A stretch of DNA of 64,000 bases from Rhodobacter aestuarii (GCF_900156655.1 NZ_FTOG01000002.1:1-64000); one strand, 5' to 3'. Counted from the first letter of the stretch, positions 35,070 through 43,888 are shown. The notes: generated by a model not told the origin, from the sequence alone. A program made the numbers and translations.

Positions 35070-35180
35070 CATTTCACGCAGACAGCACATCTCACCTAGA
35101 TTGCTTACCCGACTGCGCCACGCAAAATCTCAGCGCTCCGTTTTTCGACATGCGCTCAAGTGATCGCTTGGCATAAAGAC

Positions 35181-35206
35181 GAAGGGCGCCACAACGGCGC
35201 CCTTTC
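35181..35206. terminator. Hairpin between P-loop gene and adenosine kinase gene
   Basis: Stem AAGGGCGCC / GGCGCCCTT with a 5-base loop, followed by T residues on the plus strand. It can end both convergent transcripts. Confidence 0.65.
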
Positions 35207-35233
35207 TCATGGATCACCTTATGACGAGGACCG

Positions 35234-36220
35234 TTACACGAGCCCCTCAGCGCGGAACATGTCCAAGATATCCGCTTCAGGGCGTGCGCCGTAATGGCTG
35301 ATGACTTCGGCGGCCGCGACGCAGCCCATACGGCCCGCAACCTCAAGCGGTTTCACGGTGGCATAGCCATAAAGGAAGCCCGCCGCGAATTGGTCGCCCG
35401 CACCGGTCGCATCTACCGGCACCACGCGGTGCACCGGCACTTCGACCCGCTCCTCACCACGGATCAACACCACATCGGCGCCTGAACGGGTGCAAACCAC
35501 CAAGCCACATTCCGTCGCCGCTTGTTTCAGCGCGCTCTCGAGATCGGTCTGGTAGAGCGAGGCCCATTCGTGCTCGTTCCCGAGCGCGAAATCCATCTCC
35601 TCTTTCACCAAGCGACGGAAGCTGTCGCGGTGGCGATCGACACAGAACGGGTCGGAAAGCGAAATGCCCGCACGCCCGCCGCCCCGATGGCAGCCCTGCG
35701 CCGCCTTGAGGAACCCGGCCTTGCCGTGGTCTTTGTCAAAAAGATACCCCTCGAGGAACAGGATCTCGGTGCTTTCCACCACCTCAAGCGGCACGTCCTC
35801 GGTGGAGAGCTCTGCCGAAATGCCCAAATAGGTATTCATCGAGCGCTCGCCATCCGGGGTCACGAAGATCATCGACCGCGAGGAGGGCAGATCGGCCCCT
35901 TTCACCGGCGGATTCGGAAAATCGGTGCCTTCCGCTTTCAGTGCGGCCTCATAAAAGTGACCAAGCCCATCGTCTGCCACCCGGCCAATGAAGGCGGTTT
36001 TCAAACCAAGGTTGCCCAGCCCCGCGATGGTGTTGCCGACAGAGCCGCCGGGCGCCTCGGTCCGCTCTGACATCGCATCATAAAGCGTTTCGGCCCGATC
36101 CTGCTCGATCAGTTGCATCACGCCCTTGTCGATGCCGTTCACATCCAAAAACGCGTCTTCACATTGCGCAATCACATCGACAATCGCGTTGCCGATCCCG
36201 ACAACCTGATATTTCTTCAT
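35234..36220 (-). CDS. PfkB-family kinase, probable adenosine kinase
   Basis: A 328-residue ribokinase-fold enzyme. The N-terminus is YQVVGIGNAIVDVIAQ; a substrate glycine pair is in EAPGGSVGNTIAGLGNLG; and the PfkB signature with catalytic Asp is in VVPVDATGAGDQFAAGFLYGY (Asp about 275). Residues around the nucleoside pocket resemble alphaproteobacterial adenosine kinases that phosphorylate adenosine to AMP. The ATG overlaps the nth stop by four bases (ATGA), so it is co-translated with the repair gene. Other sugar or nucleoside substrates are possible. Confidence 0.85.
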   Translation of the reverse strand: MKKYQVVGIGNAIVDVIAQCEDAFLDVNGIDKGVMQLIEQDRAETLYDAMSERTEAPGGSVGNTIAGLGNLGLKTAFIGRVADDGLGHFYEAALKAEGTDFPNPPVKGADLPSSRSMIFVTPDGERSMNTYLGISAELSTEDVPLEVVESTEILFLEGYLFDKDHGKAGFLKAAQGCHRGGGRAGISLSDPFCVDRHRDSFRRLVKEEMDFALGNEHEWASLYQTDLESALKQAATECGLVVCTRSGADVVLIRGEERVEVPVHRVVPVDATGAGDQFAAGFLYGYATVKPLEVAGRMGCVAAAEVISHYGARPEADILDMFRAEGLV

Positions 36221-36861
36221 TCGGTTTTCTCCTCAAAGCCGCACAGATCGCGGATCAGGCAATCGGCGCAGCGGGGTTTGCGGGCGGTGCAAATGTAGCG
36301 CCCATGCAAAATCAGCCAGTGATGCGCATGGCGCTGCCACTCCACCGGCACATTGTCTTCAATCGCGCGCTCCACCACATCGACATCTTTGCCGGGGCAA
36401 ATGCCGCTGCGGTTGCCGACGCGGAAAATATGGGTATCGACCGCCTGTGCCGGATGCCCCCACCACATGTTGAGCACGACATTGGCGGTTTTGCGCCCCA
36501 CCCCGGGCAAGCTGATCAGCGCCGCACGCGACGAGGGCACCTCGCCACCATATTGCTCGACCAAAATCCGGCTGAGCTTGATCACATTCTTGGCCTTGTT
36601 GCGGTAAAGCCCGATCGACTTGATATGCTCGATCAGCCCTTCCTCGCCCAGTTCCAACATCTTTTGCGGGGTATCGGCCACGGGCCACAGCGCGCGGGTC
36701 GCTTTGTTCACGCCCACATCGGTCGCTTGGGCAGAAAGCGCCACCGCCACCAAAAGCGTAAAGGCGTTGGTATGCTCCAATTCGCCTTTGGGATGCGGTT
36801 CCGCCGCCGAAAATCGACGAAAAACCTCTTGCATGCGGGGATAATCAAGCTGCGCGACCAT
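36217..36861 (-). CDS. nth: Endonuclease III (DNA glycosylase/AP lyase)
   Basis: A 214-residue base-excision-repair enzyme that removes oxidised pyrimidines. The helix-hairpin-helix with the catalytic lysine is LISLPGVGRKTANVVL, the catalytic aspartate is in AVDTHIFRVGNR, and the C-terminal [4Fe-4S] site is C-x6-C-x2-C-x5-C in CTARKPRCADCLIRDLC. The start at 36861 follows AGAGGT; the 16 upstream codons are excluded. Confidence 0.94.
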   Translation of the reverse strand: MVAQLDYPRMQEVFRRFSAAEPHPKGELEHTNAFTLLVAVALSAQATDVGVNKATRALWPVADTPQKMLELGEEGLIEHIKSIGLYRNKAKNVIKLSRILVEQYGGEVPSSRAALISLPGVGRKTANVVLNMWWGHPAQAVDTHIFRVGNRSGICPGKDVDVVERAIEDNVPVEWQRHAHHWLILHGRYICTARKPRCADCLIRDLCGFEEKTE

Positions 36862-37023
36862 AGACCTCTTCTGCCCGGCAGATCGAAAACGGGCAAGAGG
36901 GCGCGCCACCTCTTAACCAGATTTGGTGAAATGGAGACGTTTCGTCACTGCTGTTAACGCTTCATTTGCCGTGATCAGGGAAAACTGGACGTCGAGTCGG
37001 GGTGCAGCACGGCAGGAGGTGTT

Positions 37024-37959
37024 ATGGAATACGGCTATCCGGTTTCGGTTCTCAATTTTGATGCCGAACGCAAGCTGTGGTCGCTTGCCCATGACTTTGA
37101 TGCCGCCACGATGATGTGGACCGTCTTGCACAGCGAAGAAGGTGCCCAGTTGCATGATGCCTTGGGCGCCACGGTGATGCAGGGCACGATGACCGCCGAT
37201 GTGCCGCTGATCCTTGAAAAGCCCGAGGGTGGCACACTGCGGCTCGACCGGATCGAGATTGATGGCGTATTGTGCCTTTACATGCCCTCTGATCATCTGA
37301 CGCCGGGCACCGAATACCCCGAGGCGGAGCCTTTCGCCCTGCCCGCGCGCGCCGCCAGCCCCGAAGAAATTGCCGTGATCCCCTCGCTTGGCACCGGCGC
37401 GATGATTGCGACCGCCGAGGGCCCCACCCCCATTGATTGGCTGCGCCCGGGAGACCGCGTGCTAACGCGCGACAATGGCTATCAATCGCTTCTTTGGGTC
37501 GGTGTGCATACGATGCCGCGCCGCGCCCCCGAAGAAACCCGCCCGCTGGTTCTGGCCGCCAATTGCTTTGGCGAAGCACTGCCTGAACGCGATGTGCTGC
37601 TCTCTCCGGGCACCGGGGTTTTGCTGGCAGGCCATGAATTGGAACTCTGGTTTGGTGAAAGCGAGATGTTCGCAAAGGCCAAACATGCGCTGCCCAAAGC
37701 CGAAGCCGGGCCGGGGCGCCAACAGCTTTACTCCATGCTGTTCCCAACGCCAGAGGTGGTGCTCGCAGATGGGATGTGGGTCTCGACCGTGCATGCCGAT
37801 GCGCCCTACCTGTCCCTTCTGCCTGACCGGATGCGCGGCGCGCTATCGGCCCGTGTGGTGGCTGGGCATAAAGATGCTGCGCGCGCTTGGCTTGAAGATT
37901 GGGAAGTGGCCATGTTCCGCCGCGAGCGCATTGCGCGGGCGCGCCGTTTGGCCGCTTAA
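37024..37959 (+). CDS. Hint-domain protein
   Basis: A 311-residue protein. The C-terminal half has a Hint (hedgehog/intein) fold of the type common in Rhodobacteraceae: GTGAMIATAEGPTPIDWLRPGDRVLTRDNGYQSLLWVG near residues 122-160, then RDVLLSPGTGVLLAG and a HADAPYLSLL tail. Residues before GTGAMIAT are VIPSL, so the nucleophilic cysteine or serine that usually begins a self-cleaving Hint domain is not in its place. The N-terminal 110 residues are unassigned. AGGAGGTG precedes the ATG. It may be secreted by a type I-like route as related proteins are, but no RTX repeats are visible. Confidence 0.8.
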   Translation: MEYGYPVSVLNFDAERKLWSLAHDFDAATMMWTVLHSEEGAQLHDALGATVMQGTMTADVPLILEKPEGGTLRLDRIEIDGVLCLYMPSDHLTPGTEYPEAEPFALPARAASPEEIAVIPSLGTGAMIATAEGPTPIDWLRPGDRVLTRDNGYQSLLWVGVHTMPRRAPEETRPLVLAANCFGEALPERDVLLSPGTGVLLAGHELELWFGESEMFAKAKHALPKAEAGPGRQQLYSMLFPTPEVVLADGMWVSTVHADAPYLSLLPDRMRGALSARVVAGHKDAARAWLEDWEVAMFRRERIARARRLAA

Positions 37960-38032
37960 AGCGCCTCGAAATCACAGCTTTCGGGTCGCTATGCTGTCCC
38001 ACGCGGGCTAGTCTTCAGGCAAGGAGACCCCC

Positions 38033-38947
38033 ATGCCCGCGCCAGCCCCCACCAACACCTCGCTTGAAGACAGCTATCACTACCGGGTGATAGCCCGCGC
38101 GATTGCCGAAATCGATGCCGCACAGGCCGAGGCTTTGGCGGCAGGGCTGCCGGCACAAATCTCCCTCACCGATCTGGCCGCGCGACTTGGCTTTTCGGCG
38201 GCGCATTTCCAAAAGCTCTTCACCGCTTGGGCAGGCGTCTCCCCCAAGCGCTACACACAATATTTGTCGCTTTCGCTTGCACGCGACCTCTTGGCTGGGC
38301 AGTTGCCGCTTGAGCAGGTGGCCGCCGCTGCAGGGCTTTCCACCGCCTCGCGGCTGCATGATCTGATCCTGCGATGGGAAGCGATGACACCGGGGGAATT
38401 TGCCGCTGGGGCGGCGGGGCAAGTGATCCGCTGGGGGCGTTTTGCCTCCCCATTTGGCGAAGCGCTGATCTTTGCAACAGAGCGCGGCATTTGCGGGTTG
38501 GCCTTCACCGCGGAACTTGGCTTTGACGCGGCCTTCATCGACATGATCCGCCGGTGGCCCGGGGCTGAATTGCGCGAAGACCCTGTAACGCTCGCCCCCT
38601 TGGCCACGGCAGCCCTCGGGGGGCAAGGGGAGGTCGCGCTTTCCCTGATTGGCGCGCCTTTCCAACTCAAGGTCTGGGAGGCCCTCTTGGCGCTGCCGCC
38701 CGGCGCCGTCACCACCTATTCGGCGCTGGCAAGCCAAATCAACGCGCCGAAAGCGGCGCGGGCTGTTGGCACGGCCGTTGGCCGCAATCCGATTGCGCTT
38801 TTGATCCCCTGCCACCGGGTTTTGCGGCAATCGGGAGGCCTTGGCGGCTACCATTGGGGCTTACCGGTCAAACGCGCGATCTTGGCGCGTGAGGCGGCGC
38901 GGCGTGACGCTCAAGCCCCTCTATCACAAACGCTCGCCCAGAAGTGA
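38033..38947 (+). CDS. AraC-HTH/O6-methylguanine-DNA methyltransferase fusion (Ada-like without the Ada N-terminal zinc domain)
   Basis: A 304-residue protein. Residues about 10-115 are an AraC-type HTH (LTDLAARLGFSAAHFQKLFTAWAGVSPKRYTQYL). The C-terminal Ogt/Ada methyltransferase has FQLKVWEALLALPPGAVTTYSALA and the acceptor cysteine in LIPCHRVLRQSGGLGGYHWG (Cys about 263). The Cys-rich phosphotriester-sensing domain of Ada is absent, so it may repair alkylated bases and regulate genes without the classic Ada switch. AAGGAGA precedes the start. Confidence 0.88.
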   Translation: MPAPAPTNTSLEDSYHYRVIARAIAEIDAAQAEALAAGLPAQISLTDLAARLGFSAAHFQKLFTAWAGVSPKRYTQYLSLSLARDLLAGQLPLEQVAAAAGLSTASRLHDLILRWEAMTPGEFAAGAAGQVIRWGRFASPFGEALIFATERGICGLAFTAELGFDAAFIDMIRRWPGAELREDPVTLAPLATAALGGQGEVALSLIGAPFQLKVWEALLALPPGAVTTYSALASQINAPKAARAVGTAVGRNPIALLIPCHRVLRQSGGLGGYHWGLPVKRAILAREAARRDAQAPLSQTLAQK

Positions 38948-39051
38948 TGCGCGGAAACCTGCCCGAAATCTGCACAGGCATGGAACATAATCCGCTTTCT
39001 GGCGTATGGTAAAAGCAATGGCCGAAAGGCTGCGCAAAGACAGGGCAGATC

Positions 39052-39720
39052 ATGACGAAATCACCGCTTCTCCTCGGCTCCGCCGTGGCTCTTCTGGCGC
39101 TTGGCGCCTGCACCGATCCTTATAGCCAAGGCTATAATGGGAACGCTGACCCGAATGCCAATACGCGCGGAGGCGCCATCACCGGGGCCTTGATTGGCGG
39201 CGCGATTGGGGCCAGCAGCGGCGGCGACGAGCGGCTGACGAAAGCGGCTGCGGGCGCCATTGTCGGCGGGCTGATTGGTGGCGCCATCGGCAACCAACTC
39301 GACCGACAAGCGCAAGAGCTGCGCCGCGATCTGGACACCAATGGCGTCTCTGTCGTCAACACCGGCAACCAGCTCGTTGTGACGATGCCGCAAGACGTGC
39401 TTTTCGCGACCGATAGTTCCAGCGTGCGGCCTGACCTGCAACGCGATCTCTACACGCTCGCAGGCAGCCTGAACCGCTACCCCGACACGACGGTTGAAGT
39501 GATCGGCCATACCGATGCCGATGGCGATGCCTCGTATAACCAGCGCCTGTCTGAGGCGCGCGCGCGCTCGGTTGCCGATATTCTTGTGGGTGCTGGCGTG
39601 CCGCGTCAGCGCGTGGTGGCCTATGGCCGGGGCGAAGATCAGCCTGTGGCCTCGAACTACACCCCCGAGGGTAAAGCGCAAAACCGCCGCGTCGAATTTA
39701 TCATCCGCCCGAACCAATAA
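39052..39720 (+). CDS. OmpA-family outer-membrane lipoprotein with glycine zipper
   Basis: A 222-residue protein. The lipobox is LALGAC, giving a mature N-terminal Cys20. Residues about 40-82 are glycine-zipper repeats (ITGALIGGAIGASSGG and AIVGGLIGGAIGNQ). The OmpA C-terminal peptidoglycan-binding domain is about 105-222 with VEVIGHTDADGDASYNQRLSEARARSV and NRRVEFIIRP. The design resembles YiaD and related proteins that tether the outer membrane to the cell wall. A strong terminator follows. Confidence 0.92.
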   Translation: MTKSPLLLGSAVALLALGACTDPYSQGYNGNADPNANTRGGAITGALIGGAIGASSGGDERLTKAAAGAIVGGLIGGAIGNQLDRQAQELRRDLDTNGVSVVNTGNQLVVTMPQDVLFATDSSSVRPDLQRDLYTLAGSLNRYPDTTVEVIGHTDADGDASYNQRLSEARARSVADILVGAGVPRQRVVAYGRGEDQPVASNYTPEGKAQNRRVEFIIRPNQ

Positions 39721-39739
39721 GGGCGTAAACCTTCCTTCA

Positions 39740-39779
39740 AAAGCCGGGCCAGCTACACCGCTGGCCCGGCTTTCTTTTC
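39740..39779 (+). terminator. Intrinsic terminator of OmpA-lipoprotein gene
   Basis: Ten-base-pair stem GCCGGGCCAG / CTGGCCCGGC with an 8-base loop, followed by TTTCTTTTCT. Confidence 0.88.
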
Positions 39780-39797
39780 TTGCCCGCCCTTTGGATT

Positions 39798-39814
39798 GGT
39801 CATAGTTTCTGACC
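39798..39814. promoter_or_regulatory. Candidate operator upstream of GntR gene
   Basis: GGTCA-N7-TGACC, a perfect inverted repeat ending 14 bases before the GntR start. TGGTC/GACC half-sites are common for FadR-type GntR regulators, so autoregulation is plausible. Confidence 0.45.
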
Positions 39815-39828
39815 GCGAGGGGGAGAGC

Positions 39829-40614
39829 ATGCCATTTCAGAAGATTGAATCCGAAAAGCTGGCTTCGGCCGTTGTGCGTCAGATCGAAAATCTGATCTTG
39901 CAAGGCGTGCTACGCCCCGGCGAACGGCTGCCCTCAGAGCGGGAATTGTCTGAGCGCTTGGCCGTATCGCGCCCCAGCCTGCGCGAAGCGGTGGCCGAGC
40001 TGCAAGAAGCGGGGCTGCTGACCACCCGCGCGGGTTCGGGCATCTTCGTTGCCGAAGTGCTGGGCCATGCGTTCTCACCCGCGTTGATCCGGCTTTTTGC
40101 TCGCAACGATCAAGCGGTGTTCGACTATCTCACCTTCCGCCGCGACCTCGAAGGCATGGCCGCGGAGCGCGCCGCCAAACTGGGCTCCGACACCGATTTG
40201 AAGGTGATCGACACGCTTTTTGCCCGCATGGAAGCGGCGCATAGCAAACGCAATCCCGCCGATGAAGCCAGCCTTGATGCGCAGTTTCATATGGCGATTG
40301 TAGAGGCCGGGCATAACATCATCATGCTGCATATGATGCGCTCGATGTTCGACCTGCTGGCCGAAGGCGTTTTCTACAATCGGCAGATCATGTTCCGCAA
40401 TCGCTCCACCCGCGACGCGCTTTTGGAACAGCACCGCGGCATCAACGCCGCCATTCAGGCACGCGATGGCGTCGCCGCACGCGCCGCGGTGGCCGCGCAT
40501 ATGGAATTCGTGGAAAAGGCCTTGGCCGAGCAACGCAAGACCGAGCGGCATGAGGCGCTGGCGCGTCTACGCCTGCAACACCAAAACGAGAAAAGCGCAA
40601 AGCCCGAGGGGTGA
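39829..40614 (+). CDS. GntR-family (FadR/PdhR subfamily) regulator
   Basis: A 261-residue regulator. The N-terminal winged helix is LASAVVRQIENLILQGVLRPGERLPSERELSERLAVSRPSLREAVAELQEAGLL. The C-terminal FCD domain has the Asp/His metal or ligand pattern DAQFHMAIVEAGHN and a later EQHRGINAAI. The subfamily senses carboxylic acids such as lactate, pyruvate, glycolate or acyl-CoA. The start at 39829 is supported by GGGGGAGA; a start 11 codons earlier is unlikely. It lies near TCA-cycle genes and could be the regulator that binds the palindromes at sdh and suc, but this is a hypothesis. Confidence 0.88.
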   Translation: MPFQKIESEKLASAVVRQIENLILQGVLRPGERLPSERELSERLAVSRPSLREAVAELQEAGLLTTRAGSGIFVAEVLGHAFSPALIRLFARNDQAVFDYLTFRRDLEGMAAERAAKLGSDTDLKVIDTLFARMEAAHSKRNPADEASLDAQFHMAIVEAGHNIIMLHMMRSMFDLLAEGVFYNRQIMFRNRSTRDALLEQHRGINAAIQARDGVAARAAVAAHMEFVEKALAEQRKTERHEALARLRLQHQNEKSAKPEG

Positions 40615-40637
40615 GAGCAACCCCCTCCCCGAAACAC

Positions 40638-40665
40638 AAAAAACCCGGCCAATGGCCGGGTTTTT
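40638..40665. terminator. Bidirectional terminator between GntR gene and atpF
   Basis: Stem AACCCGGCC / GGCCGGGTT with a 3-base loop, flanked by A's on the left and T's on the right, so it works for both converging transcripts. Confidence 0.9.
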
Positions 40666-40685
40666 CAATTCTGCCGTCGTTTGGC

Positions 40686-41243
40686 TTAGTGCAGCCGGGT
40701 TTCCACTTCGGCAATCGCCGAGTCGATAAGCCCCGCTTTGTCGGCCGCCGACATTTGCTTCGCCAGAACCTCGCCCGCAGCAGCAACAGCCACTTGCACG
40801 GCGCGGTCTTTGACTTCTTTCACCGCCGCAGCTTCCGCCGAGGTGATGCGATCTTCGGCCGCCTTCAGACGGCGCTCAATCGCCACCTTCAGGTCTTCTT
40901 TCGCTTGCTCAGCAGCCAGTTGCGCATCGCGCTTGGCAGCCACAACAATCTCTTCGGCCTGGCTCGTCACTTCGCGCGCTTTGCGCTCGTAAGACGCAAG
41001 GATCGTCTGCGCTTCTTCACGCAGCGCCCGGGCTTCTTCCAACTCGGCCTTGATGCCTTCGGCACGCTTATCAAGCATACCCATCAGCATCGACGGAACC
41101 TTGAACTTCAGCAGCACGCCGATGAAGATCAAGAACGCGACCAAGATCACGAAATGCGCGTTGCGCAGCGAGAAGAACGGGCCCTCCGACGCGAACGCCG
41201 GAGAGGCGGAGAGCGTCACGAGCAGGAACATAAGTTTCTTCAT
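40686..41243 (-). CDS. atpF: ATP synthase F0 subunit b
   Basis: A 185-residue stalk subunit. Residues 1-19 look like a signal-like hydrophobic leader ([18 protein letters not shown]), followed by a membrane helix near 26-46 and a long charged helix from about 60 onward. It forms the peripheral stalk as a b/b' heterodimer with the product of the preceding gene. It is the last gene of the F0 operon, four bases after atpX, and ends in a bidirectional terminator. Confidence 0.93.
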   Translation of the reverse strand: MKKLMFLLVTLSASPAFASEGPFFSLRNAHFVILVAFLIFIGVLLKFKVPSMLMGMLDKRAEGIKAELEEARALREEAQTILASYERKAREVTSQAEEIVVAAKRDAQLAAEQAKEDLKVAIERRLKAAEDRITSAEAAAVKEVKDRAVQVAVAAAGEVLAKQMSAADKAGLIDSAIAEVETRLH

Positions 41244-41247
41244 CGTG

Positions 41248-41808
41248 TTACCCTTTCACCCGCGCATCCACAGCCGCAGAGAGCGCGGCCGCATCGGCTT
41301 TGCCACCCAGCGCCGCAACGATTTCGGCTGCGGTCTCAGAAGCCACCGTTTGCACGGCTTCCAGAGCACCGGCCCGGATCTCCCCGATCGCGGCTTCCGA
41401 TTGCGCCAGACGCCCGGCGATTTCCGCATCGGCTTTGGCCGTCGCGGCGTCGAGCTCTTTTTGAATCTCGGCCCGGGTCTCGGCGATGATCTTTTGCGCT
41501 TGCGCGCGAGCATCGGCGAGCGCCTTGTCATAGGCGGCCTCGGCTTCTTTCGCCTTCAGCTTGTATTCTTCAGCTGCAGCGATATCACCCGAGATCGTGC
41601 CTTGACGATCTGCCAGCACCGAAGCGATGCGCGGAAGCGCAATTCGCGTCAAAAGCCAGTAGATCACGACCAGGGTCACCAGCAACCAGAAGATCTGGTT
41701 CGGGAAGGTCGAAAAGTCGAGCTGCGGCATTCCGCCTTTTTCTGCGGCTTCGGCGGCATGACCGGCGACAGCGGCAGCGGCGTCGACCGCGTGTGTTTCG
41801 TTTGCCAT
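41248..41808 (-). CDS. atpX: ATP synthase F0 subunit b'
   Basis: A 186-residue b' subunit. Residues 1-30 are an acidic/alanine-rich leader, a membrane helix is near 33-55 ([25 protein letters not shown]), and a long coiled-coil helix follows to the C-terminus. Divided b and b' subunits are typical of photosynthetic bacteria and other alphaproteobacteria. A stable hairpin separates it from atpE. Confidence 0.92.
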   Translation of the reverse strand: MANETHAVDAAAAVAGHAAEAAEKGGMPQLDFSTFPNQIFWLLVTLVVIYWLLTRIALPRIASVLADRQGTISGDIAAAEEYKLKAKEAEAAYDKALADARAQAQKIIAETRAEIQKELDAATAKADAEIAGRLAQSEAAIGEIRAGALEAVQTVASETAAEIVAALGGKADAAALSAAVDARVKG

Positions 41809-41834
41809 GTCGTCCCCCTGGACCCCTCAGTTAC

Positions 41835-41859
41835 CGGGTGGGCACGTCGCGCCCACCCG
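41835..41859 (-). promoter_or_regulatory. Intercistronic hairpin downstream of atpE
   Basis: Perfect 9-bp stem CGGGTGGGC / GCCCACCCG with a 7-base loop, in the 74-base gap between atpE and atpX. Such structures help raise subunit c synthesis relative to b/b', matching its multi-copy ring. Confidence 0.65.
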
Positions 41860-41882
41860 ACCGCAAGGATGAGGTAGTGGGA

Positions 41883-42119
41883 TCAGACGGCGAACATCAG
41901 CAGAAGCGCGACGAGGAACGAGAAGATCCCCAGCGCTTCGGCGAACGCGATACCGATGAACATGGTGGCGGTTTGCGAAGCAGCCGCCGAGGGGTTGCGC
42001 AGCGCGCCCGAGATGAAGTTGCCCACAACGTGGCCCACACCGACGGCAGCGCCGCCCATGCCGGTGCACGCGAGGCCAGCACCGATGTAGGCACCCATTT
42101 GAACGATATCGCCTTCCAT
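41883..42119 (-). CDS. atpE: ATP synthase F0 subunit c
   Basis: A 78-residue proteolipid with two membrane helices joined by a polar loop (RNPSAAASQ). The proton-carrying glutamate is in [11 protein letters not shown] near residue 60. ATG 42119 was chosen over an in-frame GTG at 42128 because AAGGAG lies eight bases upstream and the protein then starts [15 protein letters not shown], as in Rhodobacter. It forms the rotor ring. Confidence 0.95.
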   Translation of the reverse strand: MEGDIVQMGAYIGAGLACTGMGGAAVGVGHVVGNFISGALRNPSAAASQTATMFIGIAFAEALGIFSFLVALLLMFAV

Positions 42120-42185
42120 GATCGACACTCCTTGAGGTTGGAATTGGCTAGATAGGTTGAAGACTTGCGTTTTACGCTGCGGGCC

Positions 42186-42950
42186 TTAGTGGCCCGGGTG
42201 CAGCGCGTCTTTGAGGTAAACGCAGGTCAGGATGGTGAAAACGTAGGCCTGAACGAAGGCCACCAGCATTTCGAGCGCATACATCGCAACGATTGCCAGA
42301 ACAGAAAGCGGGGTCACGGCAACGCCGATCGCCGACACGAGGATCAGGGGCGCGAAGGCCGCGAACACTTCCATAACCGCGTGGCCAGCCATCATATTGC
42401 CCGCAAGCCGGATGGAGTGGCTCACCGGGCGCACGAAGTAGGAAATCACTTCGATCACAGCCAGAAGCGGGCGCAGCGCGAGCGGCGCCGACGAGACCCA
42501 GAAAAGACCCAAGAAACCAGCGCCGTTCTTCATGAAGCCCAGCACGGTCACAGAGATAAACACCGCCATCGCCATCAGGCCCGTCACAGCGATATGCGAG
42601 GTGGGCGTGAAGGCCATCGGGATCAGGCCAAGGAAGTTGGCGAACACGATGAAGAGGAACAGCGTGAAGATGTAGGGGAAGTATTTCAGGCCGTCTTTGC
42701 CAGCCACATCTTCCACCATCTTGTGCACGAAGCCATAGGCGAGTTCCGCCACCGACTGCACGCGGCTCGGAACGATCGCGCGGCCACGGGTGCCGACGAT
42801 GAACAGAAGCGAGATCGCAAGGATGCCAATGAACATCCACAGCGTCGCGTTGGTGGGGGTGTACCAGTGAATTTCGCCGCCAAACAGCGAGTGAATTTTG
42901 AACGGTTCCATCGGGTGGAACACAAGGCCGGTGCCAGCTTCTTCTGCCAC
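42186..42950 (-). CDS. atpB: ATP synthase F0 subunit a
   Basis: A 254-residue stator subunit that forms the proton half-channels. The essential arginine is in [14 protein letters not shown]. Other landmarks are [21 protein letters not shown] and [22 protein letters not shown]. The start codon is GTG at 42950 with GGGGA upstream. It follows atpI by two bases. Confidence 0.95.
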   Translation of the reverse strand: MAEEAGTGLVFHPMEPFKIHSLFGGEIHWYTPTNATLWMFIGILAISLLFIVGTRGRAIVPSRVQSVAELAYGFVHKMVEDVAGKDGLKYFPYIFTLFLFIVFANFLGLIPMAFTPTSHIAVTGLMAMAVFISVTVLGFMKNGAGFLGLFWVSSAPLALRPLLAVIEVISYFVRPVSHSIRLAGNMMAGHAVMEVFAAFAPLILVSAIGVAVTPLSVLAIVAMYALEMLVAFVQAYVFTILTCVYLKDALHPGH

Positions 42951-42952
42951 GA

Positions 42953-43297
42953 CTATTTCCCCTCTTTGCCGGCTGCCTGCGCAGCCGCCTGTGCCTTTGC
43001 CATGTCATTGGCGGACCGGAGCATGACTTTCACGCCCGCCGCCAGACCGAAGAAAACGAAGATCAGCATCAACCAAGGCTTCGTGCCCAGAAGGGCGTCT
43101 AGTCCGTAGCCGATACCGAAGCCGATCCCCAGCCCCGCAACCAATTCGATGACCATGCGCCACGCCATATCGGCCATACGCAAATTGCCATCCACCGCAG
43201 GTTTGGGCGCCAATTCCTCCTTGCGCAGTTTCGCAAGTCGTTTTTCGAGCGCCGCAAGACGCTCGGGATCGGGTTCTTCCAATGATGGATCCGACAT
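42953..43297 (-). CDS. atpI: ATP synthase assembly protein AtpI
   Basis: A 114-residue protein. The N-terminal third is a charged helix ([22 protein letters not shown]). Two membrane helices follow near 50-75 ([28 protein letters not shown]) and 80-100. AtpI assists c-ring assembly. The ATG at 43297 excludes 35 upstream codons. It heads the F0 operon; the F1 genes are not in the window, as in other Rhodobacter genomes where F0 and F1 are apart. Confidence 0.9.
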   Translation of the reverse strand: MSDPSLEEPDPERLAALEKRLAKLRKEELAPKPAVDGNLRMADMAWRMVIELVAGLGIGFGIGYGLDALLGTKPWLMLIFVFFGLAAGVKVMLRSANDMAKAQAAAQAAGKEGK

Positions 43298-43463
43298 GAG
43301 ACGCCCCCCGCAGGTTGAGGTTTGTCTAACCATGCTGAGACAATGAGTCAACGCTGTTGGCGCGGCACTTGGCACATCATAAGCCATTGCTTTTACTTGC
43401 ATTCACTTTTTCAGCGAGCACATTGGCAGCACTGTTAGCGCAAGCCCCACCCCTGCGCGATAT

Positions 43464-43479
43464 TCAACCGATCGGTTGA
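43464..43479. promoter_or_regulatory. Perfect palindromic operator upstream of ArsR-type gene
   Basis: TCAACCGATCGGTTGA is a perfect 16-base palindrome ending 31 bases before the ArsR-type start. It is placed to block the promoter and is the probable autoregulatory site. Confidence 0.65.
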
Positions 43480-43510
43480 CGTTTTCCCGCGCGGCTTCCA
43501 AAGTCGCGCC

Positions 43511-43888
43511 ATGACCACAGCCCCGACCGCCTCGCTTGATGCTATTTTTGCCGCGCTTGCCGACCCGACCCGGCGCGCCATTCTTACAATGCTACTGGAA
43601 GACGATATGGCCGTGACCGATGTCGCTGAGCCGTTTCAAATGTCGCTGACCGCGATTTCGAAGCATCTGACGATCTTGGCAGACGCGGGGCTCATCAGCC
43701 AAGAGAAACGCGGCCGGGTGAAATGGTGCAAGCTCGAGCCGCTTTCGATGGAAGGGGCGATCACCTGGATCCAAAGCTTCGGCCAATTTGAACCGCTCGA
43801 CCTCGATGCATTCGAGCGGTTCTTGGAAGTCGAGTTGCGCGATGATTTGGAGGGGGACGAGCCCCCTGCCCTTCACCCGCAGCCATGA
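43511..43888 (+). CDS. ArsR-family winged-helix regulator
   Basis: A 125-residue regulator: LDAIFAALADPTRRAILTMLLEDDMAVTDVAEPFQMSLTAISKHLTILADAGLISQEKRGRVKWCKLEPL. No metal-binding Cys-Val-Cys motif is present; this subgroup often sits next to SRPBCC/AHSA1 genes, but none is here. The tail overlaps the DUF1989 gene by 16 bases, converging. The regulated gene is unknown. Confidence 0.88.
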   Translation: MTTAPTASLDAIFAALADPTRRAILTMLLEDDMAVTDVAEPFQMSLTAISKHLTILADAGLISQEKRGRVKWCKLEPLSMEGAITWIQSFGQFEPLDLDAFERFLEVELRDDLEGDEPPALHPQP

